Assembly (NCBI RefSeq): GCF_050753345.1
Contig: NZ_JBLZFX010000006.1
Span: 1 to 64,000, forward strand
Reading direction: 5' to 3'
Length of the DNA: 64,000 bases
Origin: Alkalinema pantanalense
GTDB taxonomy: Bacteria > Cyanobacteriota > Cyanobacteriia > Leptolyngbyales > Leptolyngbyaceae
Part shown: positions 34,852 through 44,989 of the stretch, piece after piece
How positions within the stretch are numbered: position 1 is the first letter of the stretch
Layout: the number at the start of each line of letters is the position of its first letter
The notes under the pieces: model-generated
The model's input: only the letters and a program-made list of their open reading frames with translations
Told to the model about the DNA's origin: nothing
Database searches by the model: none
Program-made: the position numbers and the translations under genes

Positions 34852-37800
34852 TCAGAGTTCCCCAGCAAGCTGTCGATCGCGCACTGTCTCAAAGCGCCGT
34901 TGCATACAGTCTTTGAGGTAATGCCGAACCACCAAATCCGACGGGTTTTGCATGAGACATTGAACAAACTCATGCATCGCTTTAGCCAGATCACCCGATT
35001 CATACAGCAAAATAGCCTGATTAAATTGGTCAGAAATGGCTAACTTTGCCTCTAAAAGAGGGTCGGGATCAGCGTCAAATACTTCATAGACTGTAATGAC
35101 TTCCGATTTGCCTTTCACTCTAACGCGATCGACTTTACGAATGTGATATTGAGCCGGGTCGTTTAATTTTTGTAATGTTTGTTCTGTAATCAACAGGTTC
35201 ACACCATAAGTCTTAGTCAGCCCTTCAATGCGAGAAGCTAAATTAACCGCATCACTAATCACTGTACTGTCCATGCGATTGTAACCACCAACGGTTCCTA
35301 GCATGAGCAAGCCCGTGTTAATGCCAACTCCAATTTGGATCGAAGATTTTCCGGATTGATTTCGAATTTTGTTGAAGCGATCGAGGGCTCGTAGCATCAT
35401 AATCCCCGCCCGCACAGCATCATCCGCCGATCGGCCAAATAACGCCATAATGGCATCACCAATATATTTATCAATAAAGCCGTGGTGATCGATAATGACC
35501 GGCTCCATTTGACTGAGGTAGTCATTAATGAATTGAAAGTTCTCCTCTGGTGTCATTTGTTCCGAGAGGGCCGTAAACGATCTAATATCTGAAAATAGGA
35601 CAGACATTTCCAACTGTTTTTGATCGCCCAACTGCACATCGACCACACTTTCTTTATTGAGAAACTGCAAAAATTGGCGGGGCACAAATCGAGAATAGGC
35701 ATTATTCAGTTCGGTCAAATTAGTGTATAGGCGCGCATTTTCGATCGCAATGGCAGCTTGGGAGGATAACACATTCAGTAGGGCTAACCGATCGGGGGTA
35801 AAGGCTCCAACAGTCAGATTATTTTCCAGATAAACATAACCACTCACGCGCCCTTGGTTGACCAGTGGAGCACAGAGCACCGATTTGGGATGCTGGTGTT
35901 GGATGTAGGGATCTTGTTGAAAGCGTCGATCGTCGCTGGCATCGGAGAGCACCATACTTTCACCAGTCCGAGCCACATAATTAACGATCGCGGTTGAGAG
36001 ACTCACCGATTGCTCTACCGGAATGCCTCGCAGAACTGTAATTTGCTCATGATTAAGGGAACCCTCTGCTTCTATATAGAGTTTCCCTTTTGACTCTAAA
36101 ATCAAATAGCCAATTTGGGCTCCCATGTTTTCAATCAGAATTTGCATGAGCTTAGACAACAGTTTGTCTAAAACAATTTCCTCCGTCATGACCTGTGCTG
36201 CTTTCACAACGGTATCTAAATCCAGAAAATTGCCCCGATCGGTGGTGGATAAAGTCCCCTGGGACAGCGTCATAGTATTGCTAATTGTATTAATCGTGGT
36301 TGTTCTAACTTGGGTCACTATTCCAGCAGGTTCCAAACAGTCTTTATAGGTCGCTCTTAGCCATTCAACTTTGGCGATCGCGCCCCAAGATTGGTAGTCA
36401 GCGCAAGCTTTCTCTAAGTAAACCTGAGCCGGGATGGGTTGATTCAGGTGTAGGTAAAACCGTCCAGCCAGTTCATTAGCCAGCGCGGCTTCCTGACAAT
36501 AGCCATGGTCATAGGCAAGGGCGATCGCCTGTTCATAGTGGTGCATGGCTTGAATGGGATTTCCCAGCACGCGCTGCCGTTCCGCTTCTACCAAATGGAA
36601 TTTATGGAGACAACTGTTCGGATTATGTCTAGCCCATTCCTTTAACTTTTTCTGATTAGCATTCACTACTTTTAATAACTGCTTTTGCTGCTTTTTAGAA
36701 GATTGGGGATAGCAAAATAAATACGTTAAGGATTCGTAGAAATTCAGAATTGAAATAACAGGAGAAGAAACAGCTGAATCTGCAAATTTCTTTGTTAAAC
36801 GAATCGATTCGATCGCCGTATCCCATTGTCTAAAATGAAATGCCAGCATTGCCTGATAGAAATAGGCTTGGAAAATGATCGTGCGATCGTTAGCCGCTTC
36901 ATGCAAGGGTTGCATATCTAGTAAGTTGTAGAACTCCCCCTGTAATAAATGTGGGTGTTCCGAAGGCTGTAAGAAATTTTGCACCACTTGCAACGTTGCA
37001 CGAATCCAGCGCCCTGTAGCCACTTGATTCAGTTGATCGATCGTCTCCGTGCTAGTCTTCAGTTCTTGCATCAAATCAATCAAGGTATCCCGACCCGACA
37101 AAAACTTGAGATTGCATCGGCTAAACAGGAAATAAGCTGCATACTCCAGATTCCCAACCGCTAGGGCATTTTGGTATCCTTCTGTGAATTCAGGCATGAG
37201 GGAATATAAGGGATCTTGCCAGTGGCGAATTAGGAAATTGAACACAAATTGCGTCATCACATAGGAGCTGCTTAGCTGACGCTTCTTGGCCAAATCCATC
37301 CCTAATTTGCCAAACTTATACCCCTCTGGGATTTTGCCTAGAATGCCACACAGAACCAAGCCATAGGTGGCATAGTTCCCACTGGAATTGGTATGGGTTC
37401 CATGGTTCAAAGCAATTTGAATAGCTTTGAACATCTGAATGGATGTAAATTCGGGGTAAGCAAAATAGGATGCTGCCCCGACTCGTCCCATTAGACTCAA
37501 CATCATATCCATTTTTGGATCTTGCATCTCCGGCAGTTCTAGCAGCATTTGTGGCGTTTTCCGCGCTAGTTTGGCTTGAGTTATCAACATTTGCCAAATG
37601 ACATGGCCCTGATTCGGCTTTTTCGGCAACCGTAACCCCATTTGACGTAACACCCGATGGGCCATTTGGATGGCCTGAAGGGGCTGGTTTTGCATGATGG
37701 CAGCTTGGATGCAAATCGTTTGGATTTCTGCCTGTTTCCACACGTCTTGCTCTTGGCTCAATGCGATCGCGGCCAATTGATTCATACGATCGAATTGCGA

Positions 37801-40254
37801 ACAAATACAGCAAGCTTCTGCTGTTTCACGATGAACCTGCCAAGCCAAATCAAATTGATCTTGCCAATCCTGATCACAACATAATTCCAATGCTGTTTCA
37901 AAATATTGGAGTGCTGGCTCGTAGGCTGCTGAATTTTTAGCTTTAATGCCAGCTTCTACATTGAGTTGAATCAATTGTTGGCGTTGGGATTCACTGGTCA
38001 ACAACGATCGACCCAAATTCAAATGATTCAGCAATTCAAATAACTTTTGTTCCTGTTGTTCTTGGGTTGTTTGCACCAATAACAACTGTCCAATTTGCCA
38101 ATGTATCCGTTGCTTATCCGGTTCTGGAATTAATCCATAGGCCGCTTGCTGAATACGATCGTGAACAAACCGATAACGCAATTGCCCCTCAAAAACGCTA
38201 GTCAGAGATTCATCCTCTAGGGTTTCAGGGTGAACGGGTCGGTCGATCGCGTAGAGCAATTCCACAGAAATGGCATCCCATAGATCCTGTAAAGTCTGCT
38301 TGCAGGATTGGTGCATGACGATCGCCAAGCTGTTCAGATCAAATTGCGCCCCAATGCAAGCAGCCATCTGCAACGCTTTTTGAGTCCTGGATGGCAGTTG
38401 CTGAATCCGTTGTGTCATCAGCTCTACCACATTGTCCGTGATGCCACAATTTTGAATCTGGGTACAATCCCACTCCCACTTCCCTTGACGAGTATCAAAA
38501 TCAATCAGTTTTTGGGTATACAACGTCTTGAGAAATTCATTTAAGAAGAAAGGGTTGCCTTCTGTCTTTTGTAAGACGAGTTGAGCTAAGTCTTGGACAG
38601 CTTCGATCGAAGTTTTAACCGTATCAGCAATCAACTGCTGAACATCTTCTAGACAGAGCGGCTTCAGAACAATTCGGGAGATCTGGCCTTGCGCTTTCTG
38701 GATTTCCTCGATCGCTAACTGCAACGGATGATTAGCATTTACTTCATTGCTACGATAGGCTCCAATTAGCAGCAAATTCTGCTGATCGTCGCCCACCATC
38801 AACCGTTGAATCAACTTCAACGAGGCACTATCAGCCCACTGCAAATCATCTAAAAATAAAACTAAAGGATGTTCTACTTGGGCAAAGACCTGAATGAAAT
38901 TCTGAAACACTAAATTAAAACGGTTTTGTGCTTCAGCAGGTTCCAAATCGACCAAGGGTGGCTGGGAGCCAACGATCAGCTCAACTTCTGGAATCACATC
39001 CACAATCACTTGGCCATTTTGGCCTAAAGCCGTTTGTAACCGCGATCGCCAAGCTTGTAATTCTGCTTCTGTTTCGCTGAGTAGTTCCTGAATCAAACTG
39101 GACAAAGCAGTCATAAATCCCCTGTAGGGGATGTTGCGCTGTACTTGGTCAAATTTCCCCGAAATTAAATATCCCCGCCGCTGAGTTAGGGGTTTATAGA
39201 CTTCCTGCACTAGGGCCGATTTGCCGATGCCAGAAAAACCTGTGACTAAAACCAGTTCACTAACGCCTGTTTGACCAGCTACGCGAGTCTCCACTGGAGA
39301 TGCGACACGATCGAAAGCTGCCAGTAATTGCTGAATATCGCCATCCCGACCGTAGAGCTTTTGGGGAATTTGAAACTGGCTCGAAACATCCTGCTGTCCC
39401 AGTGAAAAAGCAACGATCGTCCGATTTTTTTGCCATTGCTGCCAACAGGTTTCCAAATCCGCTTGGATCCCCCAAGCACTTTGATAGCGATCCTCAGCAG
39501 TTTTAGCCATCAACTTGCCCACGATCGCTGATAGCATAGGCGGAACGGCCACATTCAGCTCATGCACAGGCAGAGGCAATCGGGCTAGATGGCAATGAAC
39601 CAGTTCTAAGGCATCTTTAGCCTCAAAGGGAAACTGCCGAGTCAGCAAGCGATAGAACGTCGCCCCCAAGGAATAAAAATCGGTGCGATAGTCTACCTGG
39701 CGATTCATCCGCCCAGTCTGTTCTGGGGAGAGGTAGGCCAGGGTGCCCTCCAGTCCGTTGGGATTTTTAATCGCTGGATTTTCCCGAGTCAGCAGCGTTG
39801 CAATCCCGAAGTCAATGAGCTTAACAACTTGGGTTTGAGGATGAATCAGGATATTGGAAGGGTTAATGTCCTTGTGGATGACTTGAGCCGCATGGACTTC
39901 TCCCAGAATTTGGGCAATGGCGATCGCGATCGGGAAAAACTGCTCCAAACTCAGCGGTTGCTGAACCAGAAAGTCTTCGAGGGACTGTCCACCAAAATCT
40001 TCACAAACAATGACGGGAACTTGTTGGTGGAGACTCCAGTCATACACTTGAATCACCCCTTCGATCGGGGTAAGGAATTGCAGTAGATCGTATTCCTGGC
40101 GATAGCGCGATTGTTCAAACGGATCGCGAGACTTGAGCTGTAAGGCTTTGAGAATGACTGGATAGCCATCCGCTAATCGGCACCCCCGAAATACGGTGGA
40201 GTTCGCTCCCACATAAAGTGGATCAAGGACTTGATAACCAGGAAGCTGGAGCAT
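34852..40254 (-). CDS. multidomain signalling protein: Ser/Thr kinase - AAA ATPase - GAF - class III nucleotide cyclase
   Basis: An 1800-residue cytosolic sensor. Residues 1-270 are a protein kinase domain with HKDINPSN (127-134, catalytic Asp129) and DFG (148-150). Residues 290-650 hold a large AAA/ATPase module with Walker A GFSGIGKS (339-346) and Walker B-type LVLFLDDLQWAD. A long helical region of TPR-like repeats follows. A GAF domain spans about 1350-1505, then a class III cyclase with SVLFSDIRSF near 1550 and GYNRMDSTVISDAVNLASRIE near 1660. Comparable cyanobacterial proteins usually end in a histidine kinase; here the output is a cyclase. The cyclase keeps the metal Asp; nucleotide choice (cAMP or cGMP) is unknown. 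Confidence 0.92.
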   Translation of the reverse strand: MLQLPGYQVLDPLYVGANSTVFRGCRLADGYPVILKALQLKSRDPFEQSRYRQEYDLLQFLTPIEGVIQVYDWSLHQQVPVIVCEDFGGQSLEDFLVQQPLSLEQFFPIAIAIAQILGEVHAAQVIHKDINPSNILIHPQTQVVKLIDFGIATLLTRENPAIKNPNGLEGTLAYLSPEQTGRMNRQVDYRTDFYSLGATFYRLLTRQFPFEAKDALELVHCHLARLPLPVHELNVAVPPMLSAIVGKLMAKTAEDRYQSAWGIQADLETCWQQWQKNRTIVAFSLGQQDVSSQFQIPQKLYGRDGDIQQLLAAFDRVASPVETRVAGQTGVSELVLVTGFSGIGKSALVQEVYKPLTQRRGYLISGKFDQVQRNIPYRGFMTALSSLIQELLSETEAELQAWRSRLQTALGQNGQVIVDVIPEVELIVGSQPPLVDLEPAEAQNRFNLVFQNFIQVFAQVEHPLVLFLDDLQWADSASLKLIQRLMVGDDQQNLLLIGAYRSNEVNANHPLQLAIEEIQKAQGQISRIVLKPLCLEDVQQLIADTVKTSIEAVQDLAQLVLQKTEGNPFFLNEFLKTLYTQKLIDFDTRQGKWEWDCTQIQNCGITDNVVELMTQRIQQLPSRTQKALQMAACIGAQFDLNSLAIVMHQSCKQTLQDLWDAISVELLYAIDRPVHPETLEDESLTSVFEGQLRYRFVHDRIQQAAYGLIPEPDKQRIHWQIGQLLLVQTTQEQQEQKLFELLNHLNLGRSLLTSESQRQQLIQLNVEAGIKAKNSAAYEPALQYFETALELCCDQDWQDQFDLAWQVHRETAEACCICSQFDRMNQLAAIALSQEQDVWKQAEIQTICIQAAIMQNQPLQAIQMAHRVLRQMGLRLPKKPNQGHVIWQMLITQAKLARKTPQMLLELPEMQDPKMDMMLSLMGRVGAASYFAYPEFTSIQMFKAIQIALNHGTHTNSSGNYATYGLVLCGILGKIPEGYKFGKLGMDLAKKRQLSSSYVMTQFVFNFLIRHWQDPLYSLMPEFTEGYQNALAVGNLEYAAYFLFSRCNLKFLSGRDTLIDLMQELKTSTETIDQLNQVATGRWIRATLQVVQNFLQPSEHPHLLQGEFYNLLDMQPLHEAANDRTIIFQAYFYQAMLAFHFRQWDTAIESIRLTKKFADSAVSSPVISILNFYESLTYLFCYPQSSKKQQKQLLKVVNANQKKLKEWARHNPNSCLHKFHLVEAERQRVLGNPIQAMHHYEQAIALAYDHGYCQEAALANELAGRFYLHLNQPIPAQVYLEKACADYQSWGAIAKVEWLRATYKDCLEPAGIVTQVRTTTINTISNTMTLSQGTLSTTDRGNFLDLDTVVKAAQVMTEEIVLDKLLSKLMQILIENMGAQIGYLILESKGKLYIEAEGSLNHEQITVLRGIPVEQSVSLSTAIVNYVARTGESMVLSDASDDRRFQQDPYIQHQHPKSVLCAPLVNQGRVSGYVYLENNLTVGAFTPDRLALLNVLSSQAAIAIENARLYTNLTELNNAYSRFVPRQFLQFLNKESVVDVQLGDQKQLEMSVLFSDIRSFTALSEQMTPEENFQFINDYLSQMEPVIIDHHGFIDKYIGDAIMALFGRSADDAVRAGIMMLRALDRFNKIRNQSGKSSIQIGVGINTGLLMLGTVGGYNRMDSTVISDAVNLASRIEGLTKTYGVNLLITEQTLQKLNDPAQYHIRKVDRVRVKGKSEVITVYEVFDADPDPLLEAKLAISDQFNQAILLYESGDLAKAMHEFVQCLMQNPSDLVVRHYLKDCMQRRFETVRDRQLAGEL

Positions 40255-40563
40255 AAAGATCTCTGGGGCATTGCACCTACAAAAACAAATCTGCTAAATC
40301 CGTAGAACCACCCATTTCAGAGTGCCCTTGGAAGCAGTTCAACTACCAAGCCTTCGTTCAAACATTCTGACCAGAGGAGCTCTCTGACCAGATTTGAGAG
40401 TATAGAGCTACAAAGCTTTACGAATGGAAAAGCTTGCCTATCCAAAGACTTATTTCCTTAGATCTAATCTGGAAGAAATTCTCCGGAAAATTACCACCTT
40501 GGTGGTGGCCAATCTTAGATTAAAAGAAGAAATTCCTGGAGCAGATAGACCAAGGAGAAAACC
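40255..40563. other. divergent promoter region of the giant kinase/cyclase and TPR-CHAT genes
   Basis: A 309-bp spacer. It contains a near-perfect palindrome ACCACCTTGGTGGT (40493-40506) about 60 bp before the CHAT gene, a possible operator. AT-rich tracts suit promoters on both strands. No RNA gene is seen. Confidence 0.45.
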
Positions 40564-43500
40564 ATGGGTCGGCAATGGGTAGAACTCGCAACCATGACAG
40601 TTCTTTTGGTCTCTACGCCGATCGTTCTGTCCTTTCCGGGTACAGCACTGGCTCAAATTCAAACCACTCCTCGTACCAATCCTCAAACCTCCCATCCAGA
40701 CCTGCAAGCGGCGGCCAACGCCTTCCAAGCAGGCAATCTTGATCTCGCTCTGCACCACTACCAAAGAGCCCTGAAGGACTTTCGTCAACAAAAGGATACG
40801 CCAAGTATTGCGCAAACACTTTGGAATATCGGTCAAGTTTATCACCAGCAGGAAAAATATCAAGCTGCGATCACAGTTCTACAAGAAGCTCGACAGTTAT
40901 TGCCTAAGGGCACAAATTCGTTGCAAGGAATCACCGCAAGTTTACGGATTGCCTACAGTGGCTTCGGGAGTCAATTGCAACAACAGCGACAGTTCGATCG
41001 CGCCACCACGGCCTACCAAACCGCATTAGAATTAGCACAATCTATATCGGATCCAGATGGGCAGGGACTCTCTCTGTTAGCCTTGGCCAATCTCTGGCGG
41101 GAGCAACAGCAGTTCCGCCAAGCCATTCCCCTCCTAAAACAGGCGTTAACGGTATTGCCAGACAAGAGCGACCTGCGATCGATTGTGCTGATCACGGTAG
41201 GGAGAACCTACGATGATTTATCAGAAACAGCCCTCGCGATCGACACCTATCAACAAGCTCTGACATTGGCACAACAGATGGGCGATCGCCAACAAATTGC
41301 CGCCATTCTCAATAACCTAGGAACACTACAAAATCGCCAAGGCAACCATACCCAAGCGATCGCGCGCTATCTTCAAGGCTTACAAACCGCCCAAGAAATG
41401 CAAACGCGCTACGGGGAAGCCATCACATCTAGGAACTTAGCGCGGAGTTGCGAAGCGGCCAAAGTCGGCGAAAACTCTTCGCTTTATCGGTTTATGCGCC
41501 AGTTCTGTGGAGTGCAACAATTGCCGGAAACCGTTTTACTAGAAAGTTTTAACAAACTACGTCTGCAGCTAGTCAACCAAGGCAAAGTTCTGGAAAGTCG
41601 ATCGTTAAATAATCTAGGCAATAGCCATGTCCGCTTGGGTGATTACCAAACTGCCCGAGGACTGTTCGAACGCAGCCTACTGATCGATCGGGACTTGGGT
41701 GACAAAAGTAATGAAGGCACCAGTCTCAATAACCTGGCTAATCTCTACACCAATTTAGGACAGTACCAGCAAGCATTGACCCTGTACCAACAAAGTTTGC
41801 AACTCCACCAAACCCTCAACAACCGCAGCCAGATTGCCATCACGCTCAATAACATCGGCCAAGTCTACGATCGTCAGGGGGATTATGACAAAGCGCTGGC
41901 AGTCTATCAGCAAGCCCGATATTTGTCCCAAACCCTTAACGATTTAGATAATGAAGCGACGGTTTTGAACAACATCGGCTCAACCCAGCAAACCCTAGGC
42001 GATTATCCCAACGCCCGTCAGCAGTATGACCATGCTCTAATGTTGTACGAGGTCAGCGGTAACCGTCCAGGGAAAGCCGTCACCTTAGCCAATTTGGCGG
42101 TTTTCTACGCCACGTTAGGCGATTATGCCAAAGCGCTGGATTTTCACCAAAGGGCTTTACTAATTGCCCAGGAAATCGGCGAGAAAAACCTGCAAGCGAT
42201 CAACTTAGACAACATTGGCCGACTTTACGATGACCAAGCCCAATACGCCAAGGGGTTAACCTATCATCAGCGGGCCTTTGACATTCATCGATCGATCGGT
42301 AACCGTCCAGCGGAGTTAGGCACCTTGGTTAGTTTTGGGTTGGCCTATCGCACCCTAGGCCGCTATGCCAAAGCCCAGGAATTTTACGATCGTGCCTTAC
42401 AAATGGCCCGCGAAATGGGGAGTCCCATCCATGAGGCAGTGGCTCTGAGCGGATTAGGCAGTTTATATTTAGAAGCAGGACAACTCTCCCAAGCAGAAAA
42501 AACCCTTCAGCAAGCATTGGCGCTCCATCGCAAATTGGGCAGCCGACGCACGGAAATTGGGACCCTGAAGCAGCTAGGCCGGGTCTATGCCCAGCAAAAT
42601 CGTCCCCCTGAAGCCTTACAGACATTGCAAGCAGGGCTGATTTTGGCTAAACAACTCAAGTTGCAGCCCGAGGAAACGGAACTCTTGACAGAATTAGGCA
42701 AAGTTTCCCTCGATCGTCGGGATTTTAATCCAGCAGAACAGTATCTCAAATCTGCGATCGCCCTTGCCCAAAAACTCGGTAACAACGGTACTGCGGGTAA
42801 AGCACTGACTTTACTGGGCGCTGTGCAGATCCAGAAGCAGCAGTCTGCCACTGCCATTCCCCTCCTTACCCAAGCGGCTCAGCTTTGGGAATCTCAACGT
42901 CCCGGCCTGATTGATTTCGATCGTGTCTCGCTGTTTGAAACCCAAAAGTTAACCTATGAGTTACTGCAACAAGCACTGATTCTGCAACAGAAGCCCGAAG
43001 CAGCCTTAGAAGTGGCAGAACGGGGACGGGCAAGGGCGTTTGTGGAATTGCTGGCCTCTCGGTTAGGGCCGCAAAACCAACAAATTTTAGGCTCCGTGCC
43101 TAAGCTTCAGGATATGCGTCAACTAGCTCAGATCCACAAAGCCACGTTAGTACAATATTCCGTCATTGCAAATCAGGAAGTATATATCTGGGTCATCAAG
43201 CCCGATGGGACTGTGCGGTTCTATCGCAATTCCGCGACAGAACCGATCGTCACCCTCATTCAAGACAGCCGCGATGAACTGGGCATCAGAGGTCGCGCGA
43301 AGATCACCATTACCCAGCAGCCAAATCCCAGTACCCGTAGCTTGGTCAATAATCTGCGCCACCTCCACAATCTGTTAATTGCTCCCATCAGCCAAGACTT
43401 ACCCAGTAACCCGGAGGATCTAGTCATCTTTGTTCCCCAAGGAGCTTTATTTTTAGTCCCCTTTGCTGCCTTGGAAGATGGACAGGGCGACCCCTTAATC

Positions 43501-44181
43501 ACCCGCCATACGATCGCGACAGTCCCTTCCTTACAAGCGATCGGCCTGACTACACCGAATTCCCGATCGACCAATCTCACAGCACCACTGATTGTGGGTA
43601 ACCCTAAAATGCCTACCTACAATAACGAGCCTCTAGCGTCGTTGCCCGGTGCTGAGCAGGAAGCGACCCAAATTGCCCAAGTGCTGCAAGGATCAGCGTT
43701 GATTGGCAATCAAGCGACTAAAAACACCGTCGTTCAACGGATGCAAACCGCTAGCATCATTCATCTGGCAACCCATGGTTTACTCGATACTCTGCGGGGT
43801 GAAGTTCCTGGAGCGATCGCGCTCACACCCTCCGCAGGCAATGACGGATTTTTAACCGCAGGGGAAATCCTGGATTTAAAACTTAAAGCCGATTTAGCTG
43901 TTTTGAGCGCCTGCAGCACTGGACGGGGAGACATCACCGGGGATGGCGTGATTGGACTTTCGCGATCGTTATTTATTGCAGGTGTACCCAGTGTGGTGGT
44001 GTCATTGTGGAATGTAAAGGATGAAAGTACAGCCTTCCTGATGACAGAGTTTTATAGACGTCTTAAGGTAGACCCATCCCAAAAAGCCCAAGCACTGCGC
44101 CAAGCTATGCTAGCAACACGGGAGAAATATTCTCATCCAAGTGATTGGGCTGCATTTAACCTGATAGGCAACGCCAACTGA
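40564..44181 (+). CDS. secreted TPR-CHAT protein (caspase-like fold)
   Basis: A 1205-residue protein with an N-terminal signal peptide (hydrophobic VLLVSTPIVLSF before ALAQ), then more than a dozen TPR repeats of about 40 residues (for example NNIGQVYDRQGDYDKALAVY). The C-terminal 330 residues are a CHAT domain with the caspase-type dyad His1071 in HLATHG and Cys1117 in SACSTGRG, followed by GLSRSLFIAGVPSVVVSLWNV. It is probably a TPR-gated protease or scaffold, extracytoplasmic. It is divergent from the giant kinase/cyclase, which might regulate it, but this is only positional. Confidence 0.93.
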   Translation: MGRQWVELATMTVLLVSTPIVLSFPGTALAQIQTTPRTNPQTSHPDLQAAANAFQAGNLDLALHHYQRALKDFRQQKDTPSIAQTLWNIGQVYHQQEKYQAAITVLQEARQLLPKGTNSLQGITASLRIAYSGFGSQLQQQRQFDRATTAYQTALELAQSISDPDGQGLSLLALANLWREQQQFRQAIPLLKQALTVLPDKSDLRSIVLITVGRTYDDLSETALAIDTYQQALTLAQQMGDRQQIAAILNNLGTLQNRQGNHTQAIARYLQGLQTAQEMQTRYGEAITSRNLARSCEAAKVGENSSLYRFMRQFCGVQQLPETVLLESFNKLRLQLVNQGKVLESRSLNNLGNSHVRLGDYQTARGLFERSLLIDRDLGDKSNEGTSLNNLANLYTNLGQYQQALTLYQQSLQLHQTLNNRSQIAITLNNIGQVYDRQGDYDKALAVYQQARYLSQTLNDLDNEATVLNNIGSTQQTLGDYPNARQQYDHALMLYEVSGNRPGKAVTLANLAVFYATLGDYAKALDFHQRALLIAQEIGEKNLQAINLDNIGRLYDDQAQYAKGLTYHQRAFDIHRSIGNRPAELGTLVSFGLAYRTLGRYAKAQEFYDRALQMAREMGSPIHEAVALSGLGSLYLEAGQLSQAEKTLQQALALHRKLGSRRTEIGTLKQLGRVYAQQNRPPEALQTLQAGLILAKQLKLQPEETELLTELGKVSLDRRDFNPAEQYLKSAIALAQKLGNNGTAGKALTLLGAVQIQKQQSATAIPLLTQAAQLWESQRPGLIDFDRVSLFETQKLTYELLQQALILQQKPEAALEVAERGRARAFVELLASRLGPQNQQILGSVPKLQDMRQLAQIHKATLVQYSVIANQEVYIWVIKPDGTVRFYRNSATEPIVTLIQDSRDELGIRGRAKITITQQPNPSTRSLVNNLRHLHNLLIAPISQDLPSNPEDLVIFVPQGALFLVPFAALEDGQGDPLITRHTIATVPSLQAIGLTTPNSRSTNLTAPLIVGNPKMPTYNNEPLASLPGAEQEATQIAQVLQGSALIGNQATKNTVVQRMQTASIIHLATHGLLDTLRGEVPGAIALTPSAGNDGFLTAGEILDLKLKADLAVLSACSTGRGDITGDGVIGLSRSLFIAGVPSVVVSLWNVKDESTAFLMTEFYRRLKVDPSQKAQALRQAMLATREKYSHPSDWAAFNLIGNAN

Positions 44182-44212
44182 TTCCACAAAGACAAAAAAA
44201 TTCAAAAAAAGA

Positions 44213-44257
44213 CAAAAAAAAATCGAAGCGGGCCAATCTAGAAAGACAAGCTCGCTT
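44213..44257 (-). terminator. terminator of the tRNA-Glu unit
   Basis: On the minus strand AAGCGAGC (44257-44250) pairs with GCCCGCTT (44233-44226) with one mismatch, followed by CGATTTTTTTT. Confidence 0.7.
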
Positions 44258-44281
44258 TGAATTGAATTATATTCCTAGAAA

Positions 44282-44354
44282 TACCCCCAGGGGAATTCGA
44301 ATCCCCGTCGCCTCCGTGAAAGGGAGGTGTCCTAGGCCTCTAGACGATGGGGGC
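44282..44354 (-). tRNA. tRNA-Glu(UUC)
   Basis: A 73-nt cloverleaf on the minus strand. Acceptor stem GCCCCCA pairs with TGGGGGT, the D arm follows TCGTCTAGAGGCC, the anticodon arm CCTCCCTTTCACGGAGG places TTC in the loop, and the T arm is GGGGATTCGAATTCCCC. CCA is not encoded. In cyanobacteria charged tRNA-Glu also starts tetrapyrrole synthesis. It is identical to the copy at 44616. Confidence 0.97.
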
Positions 44355-44571
44355 CTAAGTTAGCGCTCTTGCGCTTTCGCGTTATCAACCATAACTCAAA
44401 ATCTGGAGAGATGCAAGCCCTCAAGACATTTTTTTAGTTCCCACCAACTATCCAAATTCCACCAACTATCCAAATTCCACTAACCGTCTCAGTCCCACCA
44501 GTTCTGAATACGGCTCCAACATGCAGCAAATTCGGTGAAACGACACCAGCACCAGCCTGAGAATCAACAAA

Positions 44572-44599
44572 GAAGCGAAGCCTAATAAGACTTCGCTTC
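44572..44599 (-). terminator. hairpin between the two tRNA-Glu copies
   Basis: GAAGCGAAG (44572-44580) and CTTCGCTTC (44591-44599) form a perfect 9-bp stem with a 10-nt loop. Only a weak TTTGTTG follows on the minus strand; it could end or separate the upstream tRNA transcript. Confidence 0.6.
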
Positions 44600-44615
44600 C
44601 CACTATATATTTTAA

Positions 44616-44688
44616 TACCCCCAGGGGAATTCGAATCCCCGTCGCCTCCGTGAAAGGGAGGTGTCCTAGGCCTCTAGACGATGGGGGC
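44616..44688 (-). tRNA. tRNA-Glu(UUC), second identical copy
   Basis: The 73 nt are the same as those of the downstream copy at 44282-44354, including anticodon TTC and the T arm GGGGATTCGAATTCCCC. The duplicated unit is about 334 bp, but the spacers differ apart from short sequence at the 5' edges, so only the gene body is conserved. Confidence 0.97.
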
Positions 44689-44989
44689 CTGAACCAGCGC
44701 ATTGCGCTCACTGTTATTAATCTAAAAGAAAGTTTTTGGTTTGTCAAGACTCGCTTGCTGGAAATTTTCATGGGAAGATCAGAACGGTTAAGTCCTCTTC
44801 TTATCACTCGAATTAGTGAATCATGACAGCCCAGGAACTGTCCTGTCCCTTGATCATTGGTCTAATCATAGCGATTAGCCTAGAGGCTAAACCGTGCCTT
44901 TGCAGTACTTTGCCTCAGCTGAAATCTGCCCTACAGCCTTCCTCGGGTTGTAGGATCATGGCCTGACTTTGCCCAGGGACATCAACGAG

